Shown here in pieces: positions 48,544-60,730 of a stretch of 64,000 nt of DNA (within the stretch, counting starts at the first letter, position 1; each line of letters starts with the position of its first letter). The stretch is taken from positions 1 through 64,000 of the forward strand of contig NW_024468593.1 in the NCBI RefSeq assembly GCF_001632365.1, read 5' to 3'. The translations under genes and the position numbers were made by a program. The notes beneath the pieces were generated by a model. That model ran no database searches. It worked only from the letters and a program-made list of their open reading frames with translations, and was not told the origin of the DNA. The stretch comes from Laetiporus sulphureus 93-53 (taxonomy: Eukaryota; Basidiomycota; Agaricomycetes; Polyporales; Laetiporaceae).

Positions 48544-51516
48544 TGGTATTTGTTGAGGCTCTGTTTACTGAAACGTACCGGATTGGACGCGATTGTAGCG
48601 CTGTACTACTCGAGGAATGGATCTCAGCATCGACCGAAGAAGCGGGCGAGCAAAGCACGTACGCCTTTCCCCATGGTTACAATTCGGTTGAGACTCGATA
48701 GCCTGCGACTGGAGATTCAATAGGAAAGAGAAAAGCAGGGGGGAGGAAAACCGCGTTGGCGATCTCGGGGTTTCTTTTATTCAATACAGTTCCTCTTTAA
48801 ACCTAGTCCGCCCTGGGCAGGTTGGACTGGTTCCTTCTTGTCCAACCATGCACATCCTCACATGCAAGCCGGGCCGGATGCAGAAAAACATGGGCGGCTG
48901 AAAAGAGCAACGGAGATTAAGCACGGCACTAGAGCAAGACGAGGGATCAGGCGACCACCGCGGTGAAGACGAGGTGATACGAGAGATCTTTCAGACCAGT
49001 CAGGTCATGAGCGAATACTTGCTTCCTGCCTGAGATTGATGGCGATCTGATCGGAAGTGAATGGCAAATGGCGGCAGCAATGAGATAGCAAGCAGAAGAA
49101 GGGCGTGAAGTAGCAAGCCTGGGTCAAAGGAACCGGTCAGAACCAGAGTCTGTCTTGATCAGTGTGGTTGCGGCAGCGGCATGGACGAGTCCAGGTCAGG
49201 GACGGCCATGGGATGCATTCTCATGTCAGCGTGATCTTTCCATCAAGATGCCGTACATCTGGAGCGTTGAGCATTGGCTCAATCCATAGATGTACACCAA
49301 GCCTCCGTGGCATGTGGATACGAGGTCGAGGTCTCATGACATGCGCGATCTCACGCGGAGTCCCCCACGCGTCCACCAGCGCGACGGTCGAACGTCTCCT
49401 CCTGTACGCAACTGGAAGGCAGCGGGCAATTAGAAATGTTCGGCCGCCAATTCGCGAGGACGATAAGCGAAGGGTACCGTCAGCCGACTTCAATAGAAGT
49501 CGACCTTGATGTTCGTCGTCAACATCACGTCAACAACGTCCTTGGCCTACCTGATATGGGTTATGCCCAACATGAACCTAAGCCATTCTCCGTCACACGT
49601 GAGAGCATGAGCGGTTCTTCTGTCGATGATGAATTGATACGTGAGGGTCTACACAGAGGGAGGTTGTCGACGATTGATGGTATGAGTCGCGGCGCGGGAC
49701 CATATTTTTAGTGAAATACAACACTTCAACATATTTCTTGCCCTTGGAACGCAAAGACTTGCCTATATGACCGAATGTTCCATCAATTGAACGACCTATT
49801 CAGCGAGTGACTAGTTGGAAAACATGGCCATTGAGAAACTTACTTATTGTATGACATGCCGGAACCCTCGTTCTTACGAAGGATACAAATGCTTACGAGT
49901 AATTCGGTACCATGGTAATGCCATCTGGACAATCTTGAGACAATCGTAGACTATAGAGCATCTTAAGTCTACCAAGATGTTCCTAAACCTGCTATGAACT
50001 GGCGGCGTTGCATAATGAAGTTGGTCGACACGAGCCCGTGTCCAAATCCAAGTCGGACTCCTTGATTGGATACTTTTCCATTCTGCCCTGTGTTGCTCAG
50101 TGGGAGATTACAAGTCTGTTGCTATCACCCGGAGTTTAGAGAATAACAGTGTTTTGACATGGCCGAGTACCTCAAGAAGGGGTGGAAGACTCAAGAAGAG
50201 GATATACTAGACTGATGGTGTCCAGTTAGAACCGAAGTTGATGGCTGTTGATGGTTGCTCACGATCGAATCTCGGAAGCTGCCGTCTGATCTTACCTCAG
50301 CGCTCAATTTTCACGTAGACTGGCCCTGACTGGCCACATCCTCTATGCGCAGCTCCTTACGTCGGCACACTTACGGTAGTTGACGTTGAATGTTACTCGA
50401 AATTCGCAATCAAAATAGCACTTCAACTCTGCAGCTGCATGCCAAAAACTACGCCTTCCGTCACGTCTAGACCCTCAAATGCAAACAATCGCTGCGATGC
50501 GCATCAATATGTTCCAATGCAAAGCCGTAACAATGCTACCCCCATAAAAAGCTGAATATGAACCCTCTGCACACTACGTTAAACCCGATATAAGATCCGA
50601 AAATGCAAACGGGGAACCTCCGCGTAGCTCTGACAATCGATCCATCCTTCTGTAAGCCTTTCGTTCCACCTACGTCAATAAATCATTGTTTCCACTTGGT
50701 GTTTCGCGCTCACATCACCAACATCAGCGATGCAACCATGAAGTTGAGCTCCGTTTTGCGCGACCTTCAAATACGACTGGTTCGGGCAGCTTGAAGACCG
50801 GGGTCTCCCCCGATTGCACCTTCTTAATAGCACCGGGTGGAAACGTCATAAGCCGATTCGCGTTCAACTCGATCCCGGTCGCTGCAAGTTGGCTGAAGTA
50901 CGCGACAGAAGGACGTGCCGGGCCGGAGAACAAGATTGGTTGTGGAAGTCGTCCAGGCCGTGGTGTCGTCGGTGCTGTGCTGATGCGTAATGCCTCGTTT
51001 GCGGACGCAAATCCGAGCCGAATGCGCGATAGGACGTCGTTAAGGCGCTTAAAATGGGGTGCGAATGTCTTTTGAATCAGTTGCGTCCTCTGCATCGCAG
51101 GACCAACAGGAAGGGAGGAATGTATGAGGCTGAGGCACATTGTCGCAAGTTTGATTGCTGCAAGCGCCGCAATTAGGACCGAAATCGCCTCAAAATACTA
51201 GCGTACTCACAGGAACGGTCAGCGTGGTAGGTTTACAGATGGGTAGAATATCCTTGAGTGCCAGTAGCTCATCCATACGTGCTGCAGCTATATACGCAGA
51301 CATTAGAAGACGATCATACCTTAGTAAACATCGTCATGCTCGTCGGCGTGATGAGCCACTTTCGCCTGCCGACAATCCCGAAACCCGGTCCACAGATGGT
51401 CCAAATATGGATTAAAACACAAGCTCTCTACGCAGCCACTAATTTAGGCCGATCTACGGGATACATCATTGCACGTAGAACAATCTCGAAATCAATAGAT
51501 AGACGCATCCTAACAC
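48544..51516. other. Gene-poor 3-kb gap
   Basis: No known domain was found. The largest candidate is a 138-codon minus-strand frame (51140-50724) with even composition (FAPHFKRLNDVLSRIRLGF, then GIELNANRLMTFPPGAI) that I cannot identify. It might be a small lineage-specific gene or a relic. Frames at 49162-49509 and its antisense are unsupported. No LTR, tRNA or inverted repeat was recognised. Confidence 0.4.
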
Positions 51517-52891
51517 TCAGTCAGTCTTCGTTAACGCGTTCACGATGGACTCTAGTCCGCGGTTCCCACCGAGACGTGCGAGCTCCTCGCGCACTTGTCG
51601 CTCGAGCTTATCCAGCACCATGCGGGTGTATTCGAACGACTTCGTGCGGTATTCCAAATACGCTACGGCATGATCTTTCAGCGTCGGCGTGGTCGGACGT
51701 TTCTGCAGGATACCTAATCCATAATGCCACGATCATTTAGCTCCGGTCCCATGGGGAATCAGGCGGACACGCTTACTGAGGAGCGACCGGTCTTTCGGGT
51801 TATAATTAACGCCGTGCACGATAGGGAAGGAGAACTTGCCCTCGGTGAGGTCTTCGGCATAGCCCTTGTTTGCGGCGTACTGTACAACGTGCGTCAGCGT
51901 GTTTGTGACGTGTATGTATCGATCGAGACGGAAGATTACTCACATTCTTGGATTGTAGGTTGCAGTAATCGTCCCTAATCTGGAAGTAAATTCCAATGAG
52001 ATTCACGAGCGGGATATAGTCGCTGGGAGTAAGCCGTTAGCACTTGGGCTATGTCACAGGATTGTTGACTTACACTTCGACGTTCTTCGTAGCATTTGCC
52101 ATCATGAGCCGTACAGCCAATCGGAAGAGCCCTCCCGTCTCTGTTTGATGCTTTAGCCAACGTTCCTATGTCAACAAGATCGTAACTATGCTCACTGTTG
52201 CTGACCATTGCGACATACTCGCGCTCGGACGGACATGTCAAGGTATCTCGCCAAAGTAGGTCGAGACCCTGCCCACGATGAAGGTTCAGAAGCTCATCTA
52301 CATTATGTATTGTAGGTCTCAATGGCTTCTGGAACGCATGATGTGCACTAACCGATAACAATGGAATGCAGATCGACGTCGATGCAAGTTGCCTGCAGCG
52401 CGGATAGCTCTAAGAAGGCTTGGAAATAGACATAATTTGCCGTGTTAATGACTTGTGGAACTCCGTAGATCTTGTGCGCGACTGTGGAAGCGAAGCGAAG
52501 CGGTACATTGTAAGCATTTAGATTCATAAGAAGCTCACGGTATCGACTGACCAGGATTGCCACGGCGCATTTGGGAGTCATCCTCCACGTCGTCCACGAG
52601 CAGACTAGCGTTATGCAACATGCCGACGATCCGCCTAATAATGTCCAGCTTGTCCTCGGGCACATCGAGCCAAGCGTTGAAGGAGTTGATCATCTGACTT
52701 CGAACCTCTTTTCCAGACTGAGAGGTGAGGTACGTGTATGGCTCGAGGATGCTCTGTTTTTTTAATTGGTAGCGGTCATGGGACCTGTCAAGGTCAAAGC
52801 CACCAACCTGCTCATCGCATTGGCGCCATTGGGAGTGCTTTGCGAGGGTGAACTTCAGGTTATCGTAGTCGAACGCGTCGATTCCTCCCAT
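51517..52891 (-). CDS. Geranylgeranyl diphosphate synthase
   Basis: Trans-prenyltransferase condensing FPP with IPP to the C20 precursor of diterpenoids, carotenoids and prenylated metabolites. The first aspartate-rich motif is in [19 protein letters not shown] (DDVED), preceded by the family's [17 protein letters not shown]. Then come [58 protein letters not shown] and the second motif [17 protein letters not shown], followed by [19 protein letters not shown]. The end is [11 protein letters not shown] (stop at 51517). The start [14 protein letters not shown] (52891) is the first ATG in frame, and exon 1 is short. Adjacent to a P450 and a UbiA-type gene, it is probably pathway-dedicated, though a housekeeping role is not excluded. 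Confidence 0.9.
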
Positions 52892-53749
52892 GTTGAACTT
52901 GTGTGTGGCAGAAGGAAAGGATGGAAGAGCAGGTCAGTAGTGGCTTGCGAGCGCCCTCTGCATTTGTACATGTGCGTTACCATTCAAGACGGTGACTGGA
53001 GCAGCTGTTACGTGACTAAGTCGCATATGCTCTACCTGCAGTTCCTTGCCTATCTTTTCGCTCAAGATCATCCGCATTTCCAAGCATCCGCGCACCTATA
53101 CCGATGGGGATGACAACCTGCATCAAGGTGCCGTGAACATGCGGCATATCCGACGTCGGAGTGGCTGACGCCACCATCAATGCTGATTAGAGGCAACACC
53201 TGTGCGGGATGGCTCACGAAGAGCCAGTAGGATGGATCAGACGGCCCCGCTGCAACCAGCGGATGCAGAGATCAATTGGGCGCGTCGAAGGACGCCGGAA
53301 GATGGCGTTTCGCGATCGGCGCGGTCAGTGTTTCCGCCGGCTCTGAGAGATTGAAGTCTGAGATCTGATCAGGCACCGCTGTCCATCCAAATGGACATGT
53401 CATTCCTTGTCCTTGATCGCAGCCACTTTCACGAGCCGGCACCTCATGGTACGTGCGCCACATACCAACTTGTTATAGGAACGCAATGTTTGCTTAAACG
53501 TATCATCACTTATCGCATCGCTACTCTCCATCAAGCGTCGCGCGCATTTGTTTGATGCAAACCGTTTTGCATGTCTAGTCCTTGCTTGCTCTTCGCTTGA
53601 CACGAGCTTGGCTTGCCTGACACATGTGGCACCACGAGGAGGGCATCATACGATGCGCTTCACTCGAGCAGGCCATATTACATAGATCGAAGAACAGCGA
53701 AGTCCCCGTAAATCACTCCTGGCTGTCATTTCTGTTCGAAGTCGGTATC
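52892..53749. promoter_or_regulatory. Divergent intergenic region between GGPP synthase and the P450
   Basis: About 860 bp separate two divergent start codons of the proposed pathway. No gene with a known domain is present. Short minus-strand frames (53272-53463, 53400-53603) look accidental. A shared regulatory region is an inference from the layout. Confidence 0.4.
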
Positions 53750-55661
53750 ATGGCTGTCGACGTCTCCTTCACTCAAGCTGCATCCGTCGTCATCCTCGGT
53801 GCAGTTTCGCTCTTTGCGTGTTATCCCCAGCTCAAAGCTCTTTTCGGTGGAAACGTGACACTCCCGCCTCTCGTAAAGTACAAGGCACGGTGGCTTGAAG
53901 TTCATGCGCTGTATAGTTCGCTAAGTCATCCACAGTGGCCTATCTTGGGCTCTACCTTCGACTTCATCAAGGATCCTGAAGGCTTCACTCGCGAAGCGTG
54001 CAAGAAATATGGGCCCGTCTTCCGGGTATACTTCCGTGGTCACGTTCAAGCCGTAGTCGGTAAAGACCACGTTAGAGACATCTTCCTCAACCCCGCCTTC
54101 AGCTACGAGGTGATGGTCCATTATTCAGTAAGAGTGTTGTCAACTTTAATTTATTATCTAGGAAGCTGTCAAGGACGAGTTCCGCCTCGCTGACATGTTG
54201 GGGACTTCCAAGACTAAATTAGAGCCCCATCGGCTGCTGGCGGGCGTCCTCACCCCGTACCTTGCTCGGTTCATCCCCGTGCTCTCCGGCGTGCTGACAA
54301 GAGGCTTTGATGTCGGCGTGGGCATGGAGCTGGCTACACCCAAGCAGATTGAGGATCCTTCAGGCCTTATTTCAGACGTCATCGCTCGTGCTACTACTGT
54401 CTGCTTCTTCGGCGAGGTACCTTTCAATGATGTAGTTTCAGCCAGACCTCTGACTGGACGAAATCAGGGACTTGGCACGAACCCCGAGCTCATTCCCCTC
54501 TACAAGGACTTTGCTCTCTCGATCGGCCACTTCGTCAATCGCAAGAGTCCCATCCTGGCCCTTTTCCCTTCCATCGCTAAGCTGTACATGTGGTGCGCCC
54601 CGTTTCCACGGCTAGTTTGTACGCAGCACTGATGATGTCGCCAGGATCAAGTTCACGTTCTCATCGCCCACGGCATCTTACCGCGCCACTGTCCTGAAAT
54701 GTGAGCCGGTGTCGCACCTCAGTCATTCTCTTCATCAATTGTTGGCATCATAGATACCATGCCCGTTGTGAACGAGCGGCGCGCCAAGATGGCAGAGCTC
54801 GGCGACGATTACGATGCTCCCGTGCGTATGATCACCGCATTGATTGCGATCGCATAGTGCTAATACGCGGCACAGCTCGACTCTCTGCAAGCGTACCTTA
54901 ACATGATACCGCCGGACCAGCCGATCGACGAGATGGAGCTCGGCACGATGATGCTCACGCTCGTGTTCTTCTCCATTCACACCACGACGAAACGCACGAC
55001 TATCTGTCTGTACAACCTCGCGAAGTACCCGCAGTTCCTGCAGGAGCTGCTGGACGAGCAGAAGGCGATACTGGGCGACAATTGGATGGATGGAACCGTG
55101 ACCTTGGACCACCTTAAGCGACTTGTCAAGCTGGACAGTTTCATCCGTGAGAGCTTCCGCACGGGTGGTCGGAGCATCGCTCTGCCGCACAAGATAGTCG
55201 GAATGGACGCATGGGCACTGCCAGGTGGATTTGTCCTCCCAAAGGGTATGCTTCTGTCGCATTCAGCTGATGACGTGCCGCTCACCCGCATGGCTAGGCA
55301 CGGTGGTGAATATCAACACTGACGACGTGTACTATTCGCCGGAGCTGCAGGGCCCGAACCCCGAGGAGTTCAATGCGTGGCGGTTCGTCGGCACCGACAA
55401 AGGGGCAGCACGTATCGGACCGGACATGGTCGCGTTTGGATTGGGAAGGTACGCGCGGTGTAGCTTTTGATTCCAGACCATGAAGTGCGCTGATGTTCTC
55501 CCACGTTCTACAGGCACGCATGCCCCGGCCGATTTTTCGCTGTTCACGAGATGAAGATCGCGCTGAGCCTGATCCTGAAACGCTACCGCATCAGCTTTCC
55601 TGAGGGGGTGAAGCCGTCTGGATCGGGTCCACTTGTCTTTACTCCTATGCGAGCACTGTGA
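53750..55661 (+). CDS. Cytochrome P450 monooxygenase
   Basis: Haem-thiolate oxygenase, anchored by an N-terminal helix (SFTQAASVVILGAVSLFAC). It starts MAVDVSFTQAAS at 53750. Landmarks are LGSTFDFIKDPEGFTREACK, KYGPVFRVYFRGHVQAVVG, the I-helix LVFFSIHTTTKRTTICLYNL, the ExxR of the K-helix in FIRESFRTGG, the PNPEEFNAWRF-type PERF region, and the haem loop FGLGRHACPGRFFAV with the axial cysteine. The haem loop is split by an intron after FGLGR. All introns have GT-AG ends and keep frame, so the gene is intact. The I-helix lacks the usual acidic residue before threonine; the HTT pattern recalls fungal P450s of terpenoid pathways. Likely oxidiser of the product of the neighbouring UbiA/GGPP enzymes. 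Confidence 0.92.
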
Positions 55662-56936
55662 TGGTCCTGTTTACGTAGCTTTGCTTGATGAATGTGGAGT
55701 TCGTTCGTTGTTGTGATAATTACCTTGTAGAGTGCAAAGCTCGCGGCGCACGTGGCACCGTAGCGCGAATGCAACAGATGTTTCCACCCACAAAGCATAA
55801 GTCATCTTCTGATACGATAGCGTTCAGACTGATACGGCAGAATGGTTAGTGCAGCGTCTCTAACATATCGGGAAACGACGCTGCCAACTGGTATAAGGTG
55901 CAAATCTAGCTTCGTAGGACGTGATGGTGGCTGCGATGGCCAACAACAGGCATCGGAAATGCAATGTGACACCCTTTGAAATTGCACAGGTGTATGCGGC
56001 TAACTGAAACGACATGTTTCATAGTCTAAATGACATCTGCTGCGGGACAACAGGCACTGATGGATGTCACCCCCGCATAAGGCAACTGTGTTTCCATATA
56101 TGGGAATGCCGCCGGCAATAAGCTTGCAATTGGCATGTTCATATTGCAAAGTGCTGATATGAAAAGATGGTAACCCGATAGAAAGAATCAATTGATGAGT
56201 TGAGCGGTGTTTCAGCAGTTACGTTGACTTGGTGCCTGTACACCGGCAGTACCCCACTGTTGATGCGTGATTGTCTTACAATTCCAAGGCACGTTCCTTA
56301 TACTTCGGGTTCTCGCCCTGCGGTTCTATTTATTTAATCAAAAATATAATCAAGCAGACCATACTCTATTGGAGTTGAGTTGTAGATTTGTGTCACTATT
56401 ATCAGCAGATAGATTGTTCTCCACCTGCATGGGCGAGAAGCTGTCACCGTCCTCGCGCTGGCTGCGGCGAAAGTGGGCATGGGCAGGATGTCTAACTCAA
56501 GTTGCGCATTGCGTTACTCACGGTTTTAGGTTCCATTCTCATTGTGAGCCTGTCTTTACTACTTCTATGCACGCGTCGAAGATTGCGACGCATGGCGAAC
56601 TATTATAACATTTGTGGATGTACTGAGGTGCAATCGCTCAAGCATCAGGAAAACTCAAATCGGCTTGTGGCTCGAGAACCTTCTTTTTGACTTGTTCTGG
56701 CTGGATTTGGATTGTACAAGCCAATAAGCACATGATAAGAAGCTCCCAATACGGAGAAAAGTCTAAAACAAGGAGGTCCTGAGACTTTCTCGGACTTCCT
56801 GTCTTTTTTTTGGTGATGGCAAGCGGATAGTAAAAGCATCATAAGCCGGATTTGAGTTTTCCTGATGAGTTTGCTCCGCTAGATATCCCAAACCTGATGT
56901 TTATTGGCCAGTACTGATTGTTTCAACAATCACTAT
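55662..56936. other. Convergent intergenic region, no gene seen
   Basis: About 1.3 kb between the 3' ends of the P450 and the UbiA-type gene. Short frames only (such as 56267-56608), without domains. No repeat was recognised. Confidence 0.4.
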
Positions 56937-58049
56937 CTAGACAACTATCTGATATCGCTTGTATACCTCTATTGCGACATAGACTACGGCCACTAGCGTC
57001 TGCGAGTGGAAGCTTAGACGATAGAGCTTCCGCGGGCTGTTCTCGTCCAGTACCCAGACCAATGCCGTGGCGTAAAGCGATGCGAACACAATATACGCAT
57101 TCTGATAGAATGCGAGTATAGTGGCGGCATGCATAGTAGTTAAGAGGATCTTTGTCTTGAACACGGACTTGAGGAGCACAGGAATTGTAGGGACTTGCAG
57201 TTCCCAGTCTTCCGTGAAGTCACGGACGTCGGCCATTACCTGGAGACAATGAGTAGGAGGATAGACAGCAGACCGAAAGGAGCATACGGCGTGACATGTG
57301 CGATTGATGGTGGACCAAACGACGATTTGCATTGGCGTCCACAGACCGGCTGCAGTGGTTTCCGTTGGGAACGAGCGAGACAAGATTGAGTGAACGACAG
57401 CGAACGTGCCGCATCTGTACAGGCACTAGTGTATGAACTGCCATAGTGGCTTTGATGGAGAGCTGAAACGCACCCTCGGATTATACCGATGAAGACAGCC
57501 TTCATGCCCGGGATGCGTTTGATAACAAATCCGTTCCTGTCCGCATGGGCCTTCGCCTGCTTTGTCTTCTTCACTCTCACCGGAGCACCGGAGCTCGGAT
57601 TCCAGTGAAAAAGAGTGGTATCCCATAGGATGGCCGGAGTGATGAATGCCATAGTAATGAGCCAAGTCGAGATCGGGGACATCAGGAGCGCGAAGACCAG
57701 GAGAGTGGCGCTGGAAAGCAGCAGCAGGCGTGCGCGAGTGAACACGGATATGACAGTCGCGTCTGCCGTCTTCTTCGCCTGTACAAGTGCGGCGGCTTGG
57801 TCATTGTAGTGGTCGAGCCCGATGGTGATGACATCGGACGTGACACAGATGAGCACCTGAATGAAAATTAGCGGAGATGCTAGAGAATTTGAAGGTAATA
57901 CTTGCGGGTCTCCAGTCAAACACACCGTATATCGAACGCGAGATGAAGCTCGAGAGAGCGAGGCTCCCGATCGAAGTCATGATAGGATGACCGAGCAACT
58001 CATCCTTCAGCTTGGGGAGCGTAATGAGAGGGGAATTCTGCGAGGACAT
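56937..58049 (-). CDS. UbiA-superfamily prenyltransferase or terpene cyclase
   Basis: An integral membrane enzyme. It starts MSSQNSPLITLPKLKDELLG (58049) and reads through GSLALSSFISRSIYGVFDW. After an intron comes VLICVTSDVITIGLDHYNDQ, an aspartate-rich stretch in the place of the first UbiA metal-binding motif. Helices follow (LLLLSSATLLVFALLMSPIS and TWLITMAFITPAILWD), then GFVIKRIPGMKAVFIGIIRG. The second motif is ADVRDFTEDWELQVPTIPVL, matching the UbiA D-x-x-D-x-x-x-D loop before TxPVL. The last helices end VAIEVYKRYQIVV. The exon between 57430 and 57235 is uncertain in frame. Such proteins transfer prenyl groups to aromatic acceptors or, in fungi, cyclise prenyl diphosphates (fumagillin and erinacine pathways). 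With GGPP synthase next door, a C20 substrate is likely. Confidence 0.78.
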
Positions 58050-58420
58050 CTTCGATACACGTACTGGATATCTCGTAGGACTCTACCAGGGTACTTTATA
58101 TCCCCCTCGTCATTCGTTTTCCTGGTGAGTGCGTGATCATGCTACCTGAAGCCCATCCCAATCAATCGAATGCGAAAGATTAAGCGGTCCGAATAATGTA
58201 CAAACCAGTTTTCCATTGCCTGTGACACCTACTCAACTTTATGTGACAGTCTCTCACGTTAGATTGATCCGGACGCGAGTAGGGGTGGCCAAGGAACACC
58301 ACCATCAAAACAGTCACATGCCGGCGGCGCCCAAAGGCGCGCGCTTACAGACTCCGCCGAACCCATCACCGCGTTAGCACCCACTGCCATGGTCAGTGCT
58401 ATCCTCTCCCTTCTACCGCC
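58050..58420. promoter_or_regulatory. Divergent promoter between the UbiA-type gene and the MFS exporter
   Basis: A TATA-like GGATATAAAG on the minus strand (about 58094-58103) sits some 45 bp before the UbiA start codon. The MFS gene starts at 58421 on the other strand. The short shared space suggests joint control, by position only. Confidence 0.5.
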
Positions 58421-60730
58421 ATGAGCAACCACCCGCCTTCCCCTCCTCCCACTGCGAGTCAAGACAATAGCGAGCTCATACGTGATAAAGACGAGCCCCC
58501 TCAGCAGGATGATGCGGAGGCGGCCACCGAGCTCTTGCATTCGATGAAGCCTTGGGAAACACACCTTGCGTTCCTTAGGTATCGAAGGTGTAGCCGTTGT
58601 CACATTGGTGCTTTTTTGACAAGGGGAATAGTCTGGCCGCTGGAGGATTTCTTGCGGCGTTGGATCAAACGATCGTCTCGACCTCCATGCCCACTATTGC
58701 TTCGGAATTCAACAAGCTGAACGAGCAAAGCTGTAAAGACTAGTTGTTTAGCATACGGCGCTCAATGCTCACTCTTACCTACCCCATTCTAGGGATTGCC
58801 ACGTCATATCTCCTTACATCTACAGTATTTCAGCCATTCTTCGGCCGTGCTTCGGACCTCTGGGGTTGCAAGGTATGCTGAATAACTAGTCTGACAGAGT
58901 GTTTAGTACCAGCTCAACACCCATCGTAAAGGCCATGCTAATCACAGCCATTGTACTATTCGAGTTCGGCTCCCTCATGACTGCTACCGCTCAGAATTTT
59001 ATATGGCTCTGCTGTGCTCGAGCTGTTGCTGGTACGCAGCATGCTACATCTGCAATGGCCTCATGTTGACGATTTTACACGATAGGCATCGGTGGTGCGG
59101 GTCTCATGGTATGTGGTGCAGGCTCTGCCTCTGCTCAGTCGTGATGCTTATATTCGTGCCACAGGTTGTCATCATGATTATGATAAGCCAGTAAGCACAC
59201 GGGTTAGGCACCTGGAAGTGTTGTGCTTCCGCTGACATCGATTTTATGTAGAATGGTGCCGCTGCGAGAGCGAGGGAGGTACATGGGAGTGATGTATGCG
59301 CGTCTTGCTCTAGCCAACGTGCTTGGCCCTGTACGTTCCCTCAAGAGACATACCACATATGCATGCTGATTACATAAACAGGTTCTCGGTGGTGTGCACT
59401 TTCTACATTCGATGTTGTATATGATGCTGATCTAATAACCCAGGTATATTCACGCACGACGTCACCTGGCGCTGGTGCTTCTATATCAACCTCCCCATCG
59501 GTGGGCTTGCCGTGGTGATCATCCTTTCCCTCCTGCACAAGATCCCGGACAGAAAGAAAGAGCACGTCACGCTTGCGGATATCGATTTTGGTGGCATCGC
59601 GATCCTCTCGGCGTCCGTTGTATCTCTGCTCCTCGCCCTGTCGTGGGGCGGCGTCGTCTATCCATGGAGCAGCAAGCAGGTCATTGCCCTGCTTGTCGTA
59701 GGCGGGGGGCTAATCCCTGTCTTCATTGTTTATGAGAACATGGTACCTCATTACCCTGTCATTCCGCTCTCGATGTTCCGCCATCGCAACGTGGTCATTG
59801 CGACTGTGAATTATTTCTTTACTAACATGTCCGTGTATGGGCTAGCGCTCTATATCCCGACCTACTTTCAGCTAGTCAAGAGAGACACGCAACTGATATC
59901 CGGTCTTGAACTACTGCCCTAGTGAGCGTGCCTTTCGTGAACCAGTCATAGAAGGACTCACTTTGATCGTGCTCCAGTATCCTGCCGCTCTCCTTCTCCT
60001 CCGCTCTTGTCGGCATTCTGGTATCCAAGACAGGCTGGGTCCGCCCGTGGCTCTGGGCCGGCGGCATGGTCAACCTCCTCGGGAACGGGCTGTGCATTCT
60101 GATCAACGGGCGCACAGCCCGCGGCGCCGAGTTCGCGTTTCTGATCATCGCCGGTCTCGGGATGGGCTTCGTGTACCAGACGAACACGCTCGCGGCACAG
60201 AGTCAAGTTCGCCGCGATGAGCTGGCGAGCCTGACGACGATGACGATGTGGAGCAAGAGCCTGGGCGGGATTGTCGGTATCTCAGTGCAGGATAGTATCA
60301 TCCAGAATATCCTGAAGAAGCGAGTGATGGCGAATCCTCTTTCTGCTCCGGTCAGACGTTTCCTGTTGTCAGGAGATGTTATTTGCTGAGTATGCTTTTA
60401 AAGTACGTCGGCGCCATCGCCTCTGTATCTACGATCGAGGAGACGCCTGCTGCTGTGCAAGCAATCATCCGCGGAGCATATGGTGTCGCCTTCTCGGACA
60501 TGATGATTGCCACCACGGCCCTTGTGGCTGTCGGTTTTGTCGTGTCACTCTTCACTGCTAAAGTGCCGTTGGGGAAGAAGGTCAAGCCGGAGAAGGAAAG
60601 AGCGGGAGGGGATGTCGAGCTGCAGAGGACTGCTTCACGGCAAGTGTCAGCTCCGGATACGAAGGAAATTTATCCGCTGGAGAAGAACAATGCAGGCCAG
60701 GAGATGAGCGAATCGGAGAGGTCGACATGA
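58421..60730 (+). CDS. MFS drug/metabolite exporter (DHA type)
   Basis: A proton-driven exporter of the drug:H+ antiporter group with many membrane helices. A hydrophilic N-terminus (MSNHPPSPPPTASQDNSELI) precedes the first helix FLAALDQTIVSTSMPTIASE, which carries the L-D-x-T-I-V motif of 14-helix exporters. Then come WIATSYLLTSTVFQPFFGRA, the loop motif GRASDLWG, MVPLRERGRYMGVMYARLAL, LGPVLGGIFT and WRWCFYINLPIGGLAVVIIL, the signature WRWxFxINxPxG. Later helices include FLIIAGLGMGFVYQTNTLAA and VGFVVSLFTAKVPLGKK. The C-terminal tail is hydrophilic and ends EMSESERST. Introns are short and regular; no break seen. Its place beside the UbiA gene and P450 suggests export of the pathway product. 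Confidence 0.88.
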
